NCBI GenBank assembly: GCA_013396525.1
Contig: VWYX01000008.1
Location: 1,550,001 to 1,614,000, forward strand
Reading direction: 5' to 3'
From: Chaetorhynchus papuensis
Lineage: Eukaryota > Chordata > Aves > Passeriformes > Rhipiduridae
Length of the DNA: 64,000 nucleotides
Positions 1 through 12,900 of this stretch are shown piece by piece; the first letter of the stretch is position 1; every line of letters starts with the position of its first letter. The notes beneath the pieces are model-generated. The model did not search any database and was not told where the DNA came from. It was given only the letters and a program-made list of their open reading frames with translations. Made by a program: the position numbers and the translations under genes.

Positions 1-830
1 TTGGGATGCATGCTCCCTGTTAGATACTGGTAAAATATAGACATGCAAAAAGCCAAATCCAGAAACTGGGGCTTCCTGAAAACCTTCATTAGGTGCATGC
101 ATAGTATGCATGAAGGCATACGTGACCTTGCTTTAAAGGAATTTCAAGTAGAATCTTGAAAAAAGAGCTTAAAAAACTACTACTTTAAGTTCCACTAACT
201 TTCAGCAGTTAAGGATGTGACTCTCCTGCATTTCACCTGTGTTTGTGAGTCAGTGTGGCTCATGGGTGTGCTTTTGAAGACAATGTGGCCATGAGGGCTG
301 CTTCACTGACCTGTGCTTCACCTTGTGGGGTGGTCTCGGAGCACACGAGCTGGATTCCTTTTGAATGCCCTCCAGCAGCTCATGTAAAGAACTGCAGCTT
401 CAAATTCAGTGCATGGGACTTGACTGGTTGTAGTTTGGGGGGTGGGAAAGAAAAATCCTTCTGTCTGTGATGTCTGGTTCTTAGCACCAGCTGTTCTGCC
501 TATAGATCAGCTCCTATAGATCTCTACTATTTCCATAAGTAGACATAACCAGAGGCACTTTTGAAAAACCCTCCCCTCCTCCATATCCATCTGAAAATGA
601 GAGTTCTTAGTGGATGTTCTGGGACATTAAGTGCCTGTGAACGCCAAGAATAAAATTTTGACTCAGTCCTAGACAATTAATTGGCTCAAAATAACAATGA
701 ACTTAAGAAGGCCCCAGTTTGTGAACTGAGCATATTTATGCTTCTGTTTTTCTCTGAGTCATTTCCATGTTTGCTTGAAAATCCTGTGTGTTTATGTGTT
801 GGTGACGTGTTGCTGTCTTTCCTTCCTCAG
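1..830 (+). other. NRAP intron, left edge
   Basis: This should be the 3' part of the intron before the exon at 831. No nebulin-type exon or repeat was seen. Confidence 0.6.
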
Positions 831-938
831 ATTAAGTACAAAGAAGGCTGGGAGAAGAGTAAGGGCCAGGGCTTTGAAATGAAACTTGATTCTCTGCCTT
901 TACTTGCTGCCAAAGCTTCAAGGGATCTTGCCAGTGAT
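831..938 (+). CDS. NRAP: NRAP exon, super-repeat 1 module A (36 aa)
   Basis: The exon follows a cttcctcag acceptor and ends AGTGAT before gtatgt. It reads IKYKEGWEKSKGQGF... and ends LASD, a module A also seen at 6890, 13555, 19632 and 24978. It is the first NRAP exon in the window; the preceding module F exon must lie upstream. Confidence 0.93.
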
Positions 939-3900
939 GTATGTTACATTTAGTTACCTGGGAATTACTATTTTTATAAGTAGCTATAGCACAGGGAAAT
1001 AAAGCTGAGCTTGCTTCATCTGGATTTTTAAGTCCTGCATTTGGCTGCCCATCTTTCTCAATAGCTAATGAACAGCTGAAAACTTTCTCAGATTCTGCTG
1101 TGGAATTTCACTCTTCAAAAAATATTTTTTAAAAATCATTTCCACAGAGTGAAGCAAAATTTGCGCAATAAACCCATAGTGAAATTCAGTGTTTTGAATA
1201 GTTTATAGCCTCAAAAATAATGTTATAATCTACTACAAAGGGAATTCATATTTCTTTAGTCTGCTTCCTTAACATAAACACATGTATATAAAAAAATTCC
1301 AAACAAACTCTTTCTAAACAACTTATATCAAGATTTTTAATCTGTGGAGAGGCAGAAAAGGGAGACAATTTTTTTGCAGCTGGAAAATGTTCAGCAGTGG
1401 TGGGGATTCTGAAATCCCACCTCATTAAGAAAATCAAACTTGAATTCCTTGCTTGGATTGATTTCTTATCTTTGTCTCTAAGAGCGAGATAATTTAGCTA
1501 ATCAGAAGAATTAAAGTTTATAAGCATATTCACCTCAGAGGGATGGGCCTTAAAGAATGAGGATAAAGACCTCGTAAATGAGACTGACCTTGCATCTTTG
1601 GAATTTCTGAGAAAATCTGGGAAATTTGAAGTGGCAATGAGAGAATCAGACTAAGCTCTACTAAATTTTGACCATCCAAATCACCAGTGAAAAACATATT
1701 GCTTATCTCATGGGTAATTGGAAATATTCTTAGATTTATGCTGCTTTTGGGGTTTTTTTGGACAGATTAAATATAAAGAAGAATATGAAAAAACAAAGGG
1801 AAAAGCAACTGCAACCAAGGACTCAAGACTTTTGCACTCTCTGAAGGTGGCCAAGATGAGTAGTGAGGTAAATTATTTCTCTTACTCAAAAGCCGTTTTT
1901 CATAATTGGAAAACTTTCAGCAACACTATGCAATCTACCATTGTTACTGCTCTCTCTGTAAGAGATTCTTGGAAGCATTTAACAAAATTGTTTTTCCTTC
2001 CTCTCTGTTAATCTGCAACGATTGCACAGCAGGGGATTTTGGGCAATGGTGTCCTTCTTTTGGGGCAGGGAAATAACATCCTGTTAAAACCTCAATATGA
2101 ATAAAATATCATCATATTAATACCTCAATATAAACACTTCTACACAGGACTTTCAAGTCTGTAAAGGTATGTTTAAAAGTAAGGTGCACTGTAACAGAGA
2201 AAATGTCTCTGGAATCTGGAAAATTTAGCCTGGCATCTGTTTTGTCCCTTATAGGGCCTGATCTCTACATGTGCTTGGGGTTTTTCTGCCTGATCCGCAT
2301 AAGGACCCAAACAAGAGGGGTGATTTAAAATAGCTTTGCAATATCTGATGCAGACAATCTGTTTTCGTTGCTTCTCTTTCTAGATTGCCTACAAGAAAGG
2401 CTTTGAGGAGAGCAAGGCCCATTTCCACCTGCCCATGGATATGATAAACCTGAGGCACGCTAAGAAGGCTCAGGCGCTTGCCAGTGACTTGGATTATAGA
2501 ACGAGGCTCCACGAGTACACCGTGCTTCCAGAAGACATCAAGACCAAGTGGGCAAAGAAGGCCTATGATCTCCAGAGTGATGTAAGATGATGTACACCCA
2601 GCTTAACTGTTAAAAACAGTGCAAGTGATTATAGACTTTTTCCATTTGATCTTAATTCTCATTTCTTATCAAAACTGTCTGATGGTACTGTGGCTTTTTA
2701 AAATGTCTTTGCAATGGCTTTGAAACTGGAAAGGGTGCACACGTTACTTGCAAACATTATACTTTTGTTCCCTGTGTCAATAAATGAAATTTTCCTCTGC
2801 AGCTCCAATATAGGGCAGATCTGACGTGGATGAAAGGAGCTGGATGTATCACAGAAGGAAGCCTTAATATACAACAAGCCAAAAAGGCAGGAGATTTAGT
2901 CAGTGAGGTAAGCAAAGTGCTCAGGCATCTGCATGCTGTTTGTCCAAAGGTTTATGCACATTTATTCCATTACATTATGTGGAATAGGTAAGGAATTCCT
3001 AACAAGGAATATCTGAGAAATGGAAAAACTGATGGGCATAATTTAGTTATGCTATAGTTTAGAAGATCCTGGGTTAGAGATTAAAATTATGTTTTCCCTT
3101 TATATAATTATCAAAATAATCTGTGAGAAGAAATCCTCATAGTTGTGCTTCCACCTCTCTTCATTCACCTGCCCATTTTGCAGAGCAGCATTGGATTTCC
3201 ATTGAGTTTCATGTGCTACTTGAAGTACAGAGAGGCTTTAAGGAGCAGTATTGAAAAATTAGATATTGGATATATGTCCTTGCTCCTTGGCAAGTAGGGG
3301 CTGTGACTTTACTGTCAGCCTCAGCTTTTCTTGCTTTTCATTGCTTTTGCTTTATGAATTTGTGGCTTTGCACTGCCATTAACCTTGTGGAAGTAAACTT
3401 CCTCAGCTTCTTAGCTATGGTTGAGCAGTCTCACTAGTGCTAGGAAAACTAGAGAACAGAGAGAAGAATAAATTAGGGGAAGTTTGACAAGAAGGATAAA
3501 ATCCCACTTAGTTCTGGAAGGAGGAACAGAAGCCAGTTAGTTACTGGTGATCACACTCTGACACCTTGGGTCTCTGACATCCTCTCACTACTCCTACAAG
3601 GGGAAAAAATACGTCTTAGAAACAAAAGAAGAGCAGCTACCTCACATCTGGTGTCTTGCTAGGGATAGACTGACATCTGCTTCTGGGGCGTGCTGTAGTA
3701 ATAATCACTTCCACAAATATTTAATCCATAATGATCTGCCTTTGCATTCCAGTGCTGTGCAAGTCCACGAGACTGCTGACAGTCACCTAACTGGGGACTG
3801 GTGGATATTATTTTAGAGATCCCTGTTGCCATCCAAAGCCTGGCGTTTTGTCATTTCCTTACAGGATGTCACTACATTGTGTTCCATGCAATGTGACAAA

Positions 3901-6900
3901 ACATGCTGGTTTTAATCTGCCTCCCTCCCTTCCAGGTTTCTAAAATAAAGCGATGAGCACCCCTTTGAAGTGCTGCATGCTTTTTTAACTTCTATTTTGT
4001 GTTCCCCCAGCAGAGACACAGTGTAAACTGATCTGTTCACCCATCAGTTCAAACAGACGAATTTCTTTCCTGAAATGCCAGATTATGAAAAAAATGCGTT
4101 TATACCCTTTCTAGGTGGAATGCCCCACTTCATGAGTGAACTGGTAGAATAAGAATTCAGTTAAAGTGTACTAGAAGCGTTTGCTTGGTCTCCCGTGTCA
4201 CACTGTGGTCTTGAAACAGTCCTGCATTTCCTTGTACTATCTCAAAGAAAGAAAGGATGCCTAGCTCGCTCTCAAATGAGTGGTGCAAAGGGCTGAGGCA
4301 AAGACATTTGCCTGTTCTGAAGCCTGATTAAGTCAATTAAAGTTTTCCATTCACTTCAGTGTGTTTCAGATGTAAAACAAAACATAAAATGGAATGAAAC
4401 TATGGACAGTCTTATTTATCAAACTAAAAATATTAGTCTCTATGCACATTTGTCGGTTCAAATGGATATTATATAAGTACTGGCACCAGAGGATGAAAAA
4501 AGAACAGTATTTTTTTCCAAATCTGAGGCTTGAGCCTTGTGTTGGCCTGTCATAGCTGTTCATCCTAGAAAGACTTGACTGCAGTGTCTGTGCTGTGCTC
4601 TGCTTTGAAAAGAGGAAGATTTTGAGGGGATGGGAAAGATTTTGGATTCAAATTACTTTCAGGACTCTGAAATTGCTCGCTCTAATTTAATTATAATCTT
4701 AATAATTTAAAAATAGCTCAGTAATATATGTTCAGTGATTTGAGCCACCCATGCACATGCTTGAGAAGTCTCTAGTAAGGAAATGAGACAGTAACACTGA
4801 CTGTGTGGCTTATCAGCTCTCTTGGGTCCTGACTTAAGTCATACCCAGGTTGTAAACACCACTCACTGGTTGGTGTGCAACCTTGGTCCTGTAAGATACG
4901 TAGATAGTCCTGTAAGATACGTAGATAGTACATCTGGCACCAAAGATATCCATGCTTGCAGTGTCAGCAACAGTGCCCTTGGCACACACTTGCACTGCCC
5001 CCCTCTCCTCAAAATACCAGCAGTGGGTAGTACCTGAAAGGTTATTTTGTTGACACCTGTGCTGAAACTGTCTTGGGAATTTACAGGGCACTTCCAGCTC
5101 TATCAGTCATGTTTTTTTACACACTGATACATTTTTGGGGGAGGGCAAGTATCGTAGGAAATTTTGTGTAACTTGCTTTAATTTGCTGTAGACAAAGTAC
5201 AGGCAGAAGGCTGATGCTCTGAAGTTCACCAGTGTGGCTGACAGTTCTCAGATCGAGCATGCCAAGAGAAGCCAGGAACTTCAAAGTGATGTGAGTCCTT
5301 GACTGAATTTGTCTCTTTGCAAGTAGCTTAGGCATAATGTGGTCATTCCTGACATGTGTACACCAGTGTGATGGTGAGAGAGCCCCCAGTCGTGAAACCT
5401 TTCAATATATAAAGTTTCTTCACATTCATTCTAAGGGGTTTTATTTGCTTATTTGATTCGTTCTCTCCTTGAATTCTTTGAACTAGAACAAAAGCAACAA
5501 AAATCAAGCACCATTGGGAATGGGATCCTGACTGCTGTTACTTCTCTCTTGTGTGCTGGACAAGATGCTGTGTGTCTCTCTGTGTGCTGAAATCAGAATA
5601 GTAACCATAGATTTAGAGCTTTATAGGAGGGACTTCCTCTTCTGCGGGATGTAAGAAATGTAACACTGTGAAATGGGGCATATTTGCATAATTTTTCAAC
5701 AGCTCCTCCAAGAACTTCATGGGCTAAAACAGAGCAGTTAATTTCTCTGCTGTTGTAGCCCTGGGATATAAAATGGGGATGATTGCTACTTGGATCATGA
5801 AAGGTCCTTGATGTTTCCATTCAAAGTTGGAATGTTAGTCCTCACTGGAGTATTGTGTCAGCAATTACATTTAGGTCACAAATGTTGTCTGCAGATTCAG
5901 TTGCTTAGTGTTCATTTCTTGCCTAGAATTCTCTGTTTCTATGTCCTATTAAAAACTTCTGTTCTACCCAAGAAGTAGCTGCAGTTTAACATTGGGTGAA
6001 ATATGTTCCTGCATTGCATTTTTTATAGAGTATGAATTGCTGTCAGCTTTATGTCTAGCTAAGTAGCTAACTTTGGGAAAGAGAATTAAAGTATCCTGAT
6101 ACGTGTGTTGCTTCACAGCTTCCTTGACCAAGTAGTTTGGTCAACCTGACTCTGTAGGTCAGTTTTTAAATCCATATTTCACAAAAAAATTCAAGATGCT
6201 AAAGAAAAACTCCCCAAATAAGTTAACCCTAACAAATCCTTGAATATTTGGGGTGTTTTGACCAGTATTCTCTCAACATTAAATGGGGACTATTGCCTTT
6301 ATTGACCATGCTTTGCTTCCTGTGGACAGGTTGCCTACAGGTCAGGGAAAGAGCAGTTTCTTCATCAGTACACCATCAGCAAAGATGATCCTGTCTTCAT
6401 GCTGGCCAAAGCAAATGCTGCCAATATCAGTGAGGTACTGTGTGATTCCCTCACTCCTGTGAATAGTTACAGCTGCTGTGAAATACTTGCTCTGTAGGTA
6501 ACAGTTATGTTCTTTCTCTGAGAAGGTCCTCATGTTTTAGGTGTAAAAACTTGAAATTTATTTACATGCTCCTAATAAATAGTAGTCTCATCGGCTGTTC
6601 TGAAGGCTTGCCACTTGTAGAGTTTGAAGCTGTGCATTTTTCACATGCTGCCAGGTGAGTGGCACACTGGCAGTTTCACTGGAACCAGTGAGGTATTGGG
6701 GTTGCAGTAACCACAGTACCCACAGTTACAGGATGCAAGGGAAGACACCAGGGTCTGATCCATAGCAATATGGATTCTGGGCACAGAGTGCAGGAGGGAC
6801 TTGATACTTGACAGCTTTTCACTGTGACTATAGAACAAATAGAATGGATTGATAGTGATAAAGAAACCTTGTTGTTGTCATCTCTTTAGAAACTCTACAG

Positions 6901-9900
6901 GAGTAGCTGGGAGAAGCAGAAGGAAAAAGGATTTGTGCTTCGTCTGGATGCTTTGTCATTCTTGACAGCTAAGGCAAAGAGGGATCTGGCAAGTGATGTG
7001 AGTATGGACTCCATCAGCCTTCTTTATTCTTAGGACAGCTGACAGTCCAGGCTGCTGCTAGTGCTGGGGATGTGTCACATATGTCTCAGTGCCCTGAGCC
7101 ACCCTCGCTCAACTCATGCAAGGGAGCGATGGAGGAGTTGTCTGGGTGATTGGCATTCTGTAATTAGTCAGATGGTTTGCTCTAAGCAATTCAGAGCTTT
7201 TCCCCACATGCTGACTGTGTTTTCCTGTTCTCATTTTGACCCGAGGGTGAATTTTAGAACTCAAAATGAAGTGGAAATCTCCTGTGAAACATCATAACTT
7301 AATATATCTATGTCTGGCCAGAAAATTCCTGAAAGAACCTTCTGACCTCAGTGCCTGAAGAATGTTGTTTTTTCTAGAGAGAACCAAAAAGAAAATATTT
7401 CTTATAGGTTTTTGTGAACATATTGTTGGCAAGAAAGGGCTTACTATTTATAAACACTAATTGATAAGACATTCCACTTCTCTTTTGCAAATGATCTTCT
7501 TCCTTGCTTGTATGGAGGACCCAGCATGTCACAACACTGACAGACCATTGCTTTACTACCAGCAGGGCTGTCAGTTTGGCAGCTTAGATCACAATTTACT
7601 CTTGGTCTGTTTGTTTTCTTCACAGGTTAAATATAAGGAAGGTTATGAGAAGATGAAGGGTAAGCTCATTGGAGTAAAAGCTGTGGAGGAAGATTCGCAG
7701 ATGGCTCATTCCCTGCAAATGTCAAAGTTGCAGAGTGATCTGGAGTACAGGAAGGCCTTTGAGGGCACAAGGAGTCAGTTCCAGATCCCCATGGATATGG
7801 TTAACCTTGTCCATGCCAAAAAGGCTCAGAATTTGGCCACAGATATAGGATACAAGACATCTCTCCATCAGTACACAGCCCTGCCTACTGACAGGAGAGT
7901 GGCATGGGCCAAGTGGGCCTACGGATTGCAAAGTGATGTAAGTCCAGACCTTCGTGTATGTCCATACCCTGCCATCCAGCCCATTCTCAGCCCCACTTAG
8001 GGCTGACTTTCTTCAGACATTTATGCTTTTAGTGCCATGACACCTTTATGCATCTAATTTTTCAGCTATTTAACAGTGCATATTAACACAGTAAATATTA
8101 ACCACTTATTTCCTCAAGGAGATATATTTAAGTTGTGCAGTGTTTTTGAGGAGGGTTATAACTCCGTTTATGGGCATGGCTTCTTCAAAGCCTACTTCAA
8201 ATGTTAATAAAACACTAGGATTCCTATATGATGTACATTTATTTTTGTTTCCTAATGTGCAGGGAGGTTAAATAATGTACGGTGATAAAGTTGGTGATAA
8301 AATTCCATATGGAGACCACATGTTCAGCTGTAACCATCAGATGAACTGTCTGATACTGTTAACAGTTACTTTAAGTTAGACTTTCCGTTCTGAGGTTTTA
8401 AATCAGAACTTTTCAAGGAGACTTAGATAGAAATGTGAGCAGGCCTTGTTGAGATATGGCTGCTAAAACATTTCTGGCATCTTTGAGAAACCTGACTTCA
8501 GTCAAGCATTTGAAATTCAGGTAGGAGAGATTTTGTGAGGAAAGTGCGAAGTACTCCTGTACTTTCCTTCTTAAAGACCCATGGAAAAACAAACAAAGCA
8601 AAATGCTTTCTCTCCAGTAAAACAAAAGGGTATGGTTTGGGAAATGCTAAGTATCATTTTCATATAATTGCAAGTCATGGATGATCTTTTAAAGAGTGCT
8701 CTATACAAATAAAATGAAGTTAGAGTAAAAATTGCAAACAGCTGTAAGGTGTAGACCACTTTTAAAAATTACCTTGCAAAGTATATTGCACAAGTGCTGG
8801 TGAGTCCTCATACTTCTATTTAATTCTGTAATTTTTTTGCTTTTCTTGCAAATATGCAATAGTGAATAAAACAAAAGCAGGCACTAATTTGACTTCATTG
8901 TTGTTCCTGAGATGTCTGAATCCTTTAATGGCATTTTAAGTGTATGAGCACCAACAATAGGACTTTTTTTTCCCTTTGTCAGAACCGATACAGAGCGGAT
9001 TTGAACTGGATGAAAGGAGCTGGATGGATAGCCACTGGGTCATTAAATGTGGAACAGGCTAAGAAGGCAGGAGAACTCATTAGTGAGGTGAGATTTCATG
9101 ACAGCATGTAACAGAATTTGCTGCATAATGCGTGCAAAATGTCTGTATAAAATTAAAATAATTTCCACTCAAAGGGGAAAGAAAAAGGCATACCACATGA
9201 AAGCCTCAAAACCAGGGATAGGACTGGTAATTAGAGGGAAACCAGATACCAAACACATACCAGTAGGAGTCCATATAGCCTTTGCAAAAACAAAGTAGGT
9301 GACAAATGATATTATGAATAATAATGGCAATCAAACAGTGCTCAATTGCTACCCACTAGCCTACCTTTTTAATGAAGAAAAACAAGAGAGATGATGAAAA
9401 GATGGAGTCATTGGACCCAGAACCTTCCTTTGTAACAGATACACGTTTCCTTCTTGCTCGTTTTTCATATATATTCATGCTAGCTATTGAAATTCATATA
9501 GATATCTCTGTCTGTAGCTATCTGTCAGCTCAAGTAGTTTTCATCCTTATTTCTCCCTATAACCAATATCACTTACAGGAGAAAGCATACTCTAGAATAC
9601 TTTGTGCCTGTCCCACAAGGCCTTCAAATGAAGTTCTGGTGGAAATAGTTAAAAGGTTCATAGTATCCTGCTTCTGTTATTTCAGAGAGAGTCCTACTGG
9701 CCAAATCTGTTGCTGTAAGAGATTGAATCCTGTGATTTTTCAATAACTATGATGCAGGAATCATGTGTCCATTTACTCTGCAGTGTCTCAGAAAAATACA
9801 GTCATCCTTTCACAACTGATTGATAACACTGTTTTTTTCCCCACGTAATTATCTATTGTGAAGAAGGATGATACTTTAGACACAAAAAATGAGATCCTCA

Positions 9901-12900
9901 GCTAGTGTCAAGCAAGGTAGCTTCATAAAATGGTGCAGTAATGCCATCTGGAATAGTAATTGTGGATCTGTACAGGTATTCCATTTGGTTGTTACAGCTG
10001 TGAAAACAGATGAGTAGAAATTTGACCTCCTAGGTTGTTTATCTCAACCTTTTTGTGAGTATTAGGTACTGTTAGGTTGATGTGAGCCTTGTCCTTTCTT
10101 ACATATACACATGACTAGCCCTTCTAATACTGCTAAAAAACAATTGCCAGAATATAATCTCTAGCAATTTTATGCAGAGATGTTCTGGTCAAGTCTGCTT
10201 TGACTCCTAATCTGATCAAGACAAAGTATAAACCACTTTTGTCCCCAGTTAAAATTAGTACTATTACTCATTTTTAAGATATTACTTTCGGAACCCAAAA
10301 CATTACTTATAAGCTTATAATACTTTCAAGTGCTTATGTTTTTTTCCTTGGTATTTTTAGTCTTCAAAGGGTCAAGATGTTGCTTCAAATTAACTTCTTT
10401 GGATCAGAGCTCAGTTTAAAAGAAAATGACAAGCCACGAGTTCATCTCAGGCATTTGGAAAATGTAGTATGTGCTATTTGGAGAAGTGATAAGGGTATTG
10501 ATGGATTTAAGACAACTCCTACAGGAAGGAAAGCTTTTAGTGACTGGGCCAGATGGAAAAAGTGTCATTTTTCCATTGAACTGCCTACACCTTATGTATC
10601 TATATATAAGACCTCTCAGAAGTTACTGTGGGTCCTTAACAACAGGTAAAATTAATGACATTATCTAGAAGATATGCCATAACAATTAGGCACAGATTTG
10701 CTTCAGGTCTAAGGAGGTAACTTAAACCCCTAAACAATAAGTTAAATAGTTGCCATTATTAACACACTACAATTGTATATCATTTCTTGCTTAAAGAAAC
10801 TGTAAGTTAAAAATACAATTGGTCATGGTCTATTTGAAGTAATGTAAAAAAGATTTTAAAATCCTGAGTTCTGGAGTATTTAGGTAAGCAGAACCTGATT
10901 TTGAAATATTTTTCTTATACTCAAAGATTAATATTAATTGGCAAAAGGCTATTGTTAAATTGAAACAAATATTAATCTGAAAGTACCTAGGACATAAAGA
11001 TGAGGAAAGAGGAATAATAATTATGTTCACAAATTCACTCTAATCTCCAGCAACCTATGATTTTTCTCTTTCAAATAGCATGAAAGAGCAGCACAAAATT
11101 CACAGCTTTGATCTTTTTCTGCTCAACAGAAGAAGTACCGTCAGCATCCATATGCTTTGAAGTTTACCAGTATTAAAGACACTCCTGAGATGATCCAGGC
11201 TAGAATTAGTTATAACCAGGCTGTGGATGTAAGTTATAATGTATATACATTATGATTATAAGAGTGGTATCCTCTTTGAACGACCTGATTGAAGCACTGG
11301 CTTTCTCTCTCTTTTTTTCTCTGAGATTATCCTTGGGAACCATGAAACTTCTGTATTCTGGTGTGGTGCATCCCACAAAGAGCACGTTTCTAACTTGGGA
11401 AACCATAGAGATCCCACCAAAGTTAATGGGATTTTCATACAGAAAGTGCTTTCTGTCCCATTTATTTTCAGAAGTAAAATTTAGGAGTAAGACTGATCTT
11501 TGACCTTTAAAGAATTTCAGCCTTTTGGTATTCACTGAGGAAGAACACATTTGGAGTTCTTTCTCCTTTTCAAACAGATCTCTCAAATTTTAGTTTCTGC
11601 ATATTCTTTGGAAACAAAATGTAAGGCAGCATGACAAGGAAGAAAAAATAAATTATTTCAAGCTGTCATCCTGCTGAGAGAGAAATCCAGGAGGGGAAAC
11701 CTTAAAGGGAAGAATTGAGGCTGTTTGGTGTTTAAACATGTTTATTTTTAATAGAAGAGCGATTTAAAAATATTGTAGACTTAACTGGGATAATACAGAA
11801 GTGAATAATAAGCAAAAGTCACTCAAAAAAGACAAGTTTCAAACATGAGAGGATGTTTTATGGTGAAAATAGATATTTTTAAAGTGAAGGAGAAGATGAA
11901 AGACTTTGTGTAAAACACATGCTATTGTAATACTTTTGGTGTCTGTGCCTTTGGTTTAATTAATAAGATCCAAAAGGCTTACATCTCAGGCAGGATAAAT
12001 ATAAGTCATTTTGTTCCACTGAGCCACAGTCAAAATCAGTCTGGTGCTCTACTTCTTCACACACGGAGTTCTCATTAATTTTCATCTTACAGAGCTGCAA
12101 TACGAGTGGGCCCAGCTGCTAAAAAACTGTCAGATAGGTGAAATGGAGGGGTCCATTCTAATCTAGAGGGTCTCAAATGCTCCTGAAGAAATAATAGCCT
12201 GGGAAAGGCAAGTCAGGTGCTCCAGACATGGGCAAATATCTATATCTAAGTCAAAAAGGTGTCTGTCTGTACCCATCTGGAAGTTATGGTGTCAATGTAA
12301 GAAGAAAACGAGGCTGGGAAAGAAAAATGATATGAAAAGGAGAACTCTGCAGAGCCATTGCAGGGGAAGTTCCAGTTCCAGTTAACTGCACAGAACTCCT
12401 CTTACCTGTCTGCAGACATCTGAAAGTTATCTGGTCCTGGGCCAGCCCTGTGTTCTTCCTCCAAGGATCGATATTAGAGGCACACACAGACACCCCTTTT
12501 ATGATGGAATAAGTCTCCCTCTCAGGTTTTTAAATCTTACCCCATGGAATATTGAGCACCCCCTTGCAACTAAGTCTGGAAATAAATTTGGAGTAATTGC
12601 ACAGATAATTACCATCCTATTTATCTGGTAAAATTGAACACCTTTGGAGAGAGGTGTTTGGGGAACTTCAACTCCCTGCATTTCTGTGGAATTTCGAAGT
12701 GTTGGTGGGCCACTCATTGCAGCACATCCTTAATGACTACTGTTTCTTCTTCTTCTCCCCACCCACATATGTTAGAAGTTTTATCAAATTAATATTCAAA
12801 TATCTGAATTTTCATATACATTGATTTACACACTCAAAACTTCAAGGAGCTCCTCTCCAGCATACTCTAGCTGATAAGTGTATCAGACTCCCAAAGCCTT

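Noticed and set aside
9372..9746. 124-codon ORF in an NRAP intron
   Set aside because: Super-repeat 2 is already complete without it and it has no nebulin motif.
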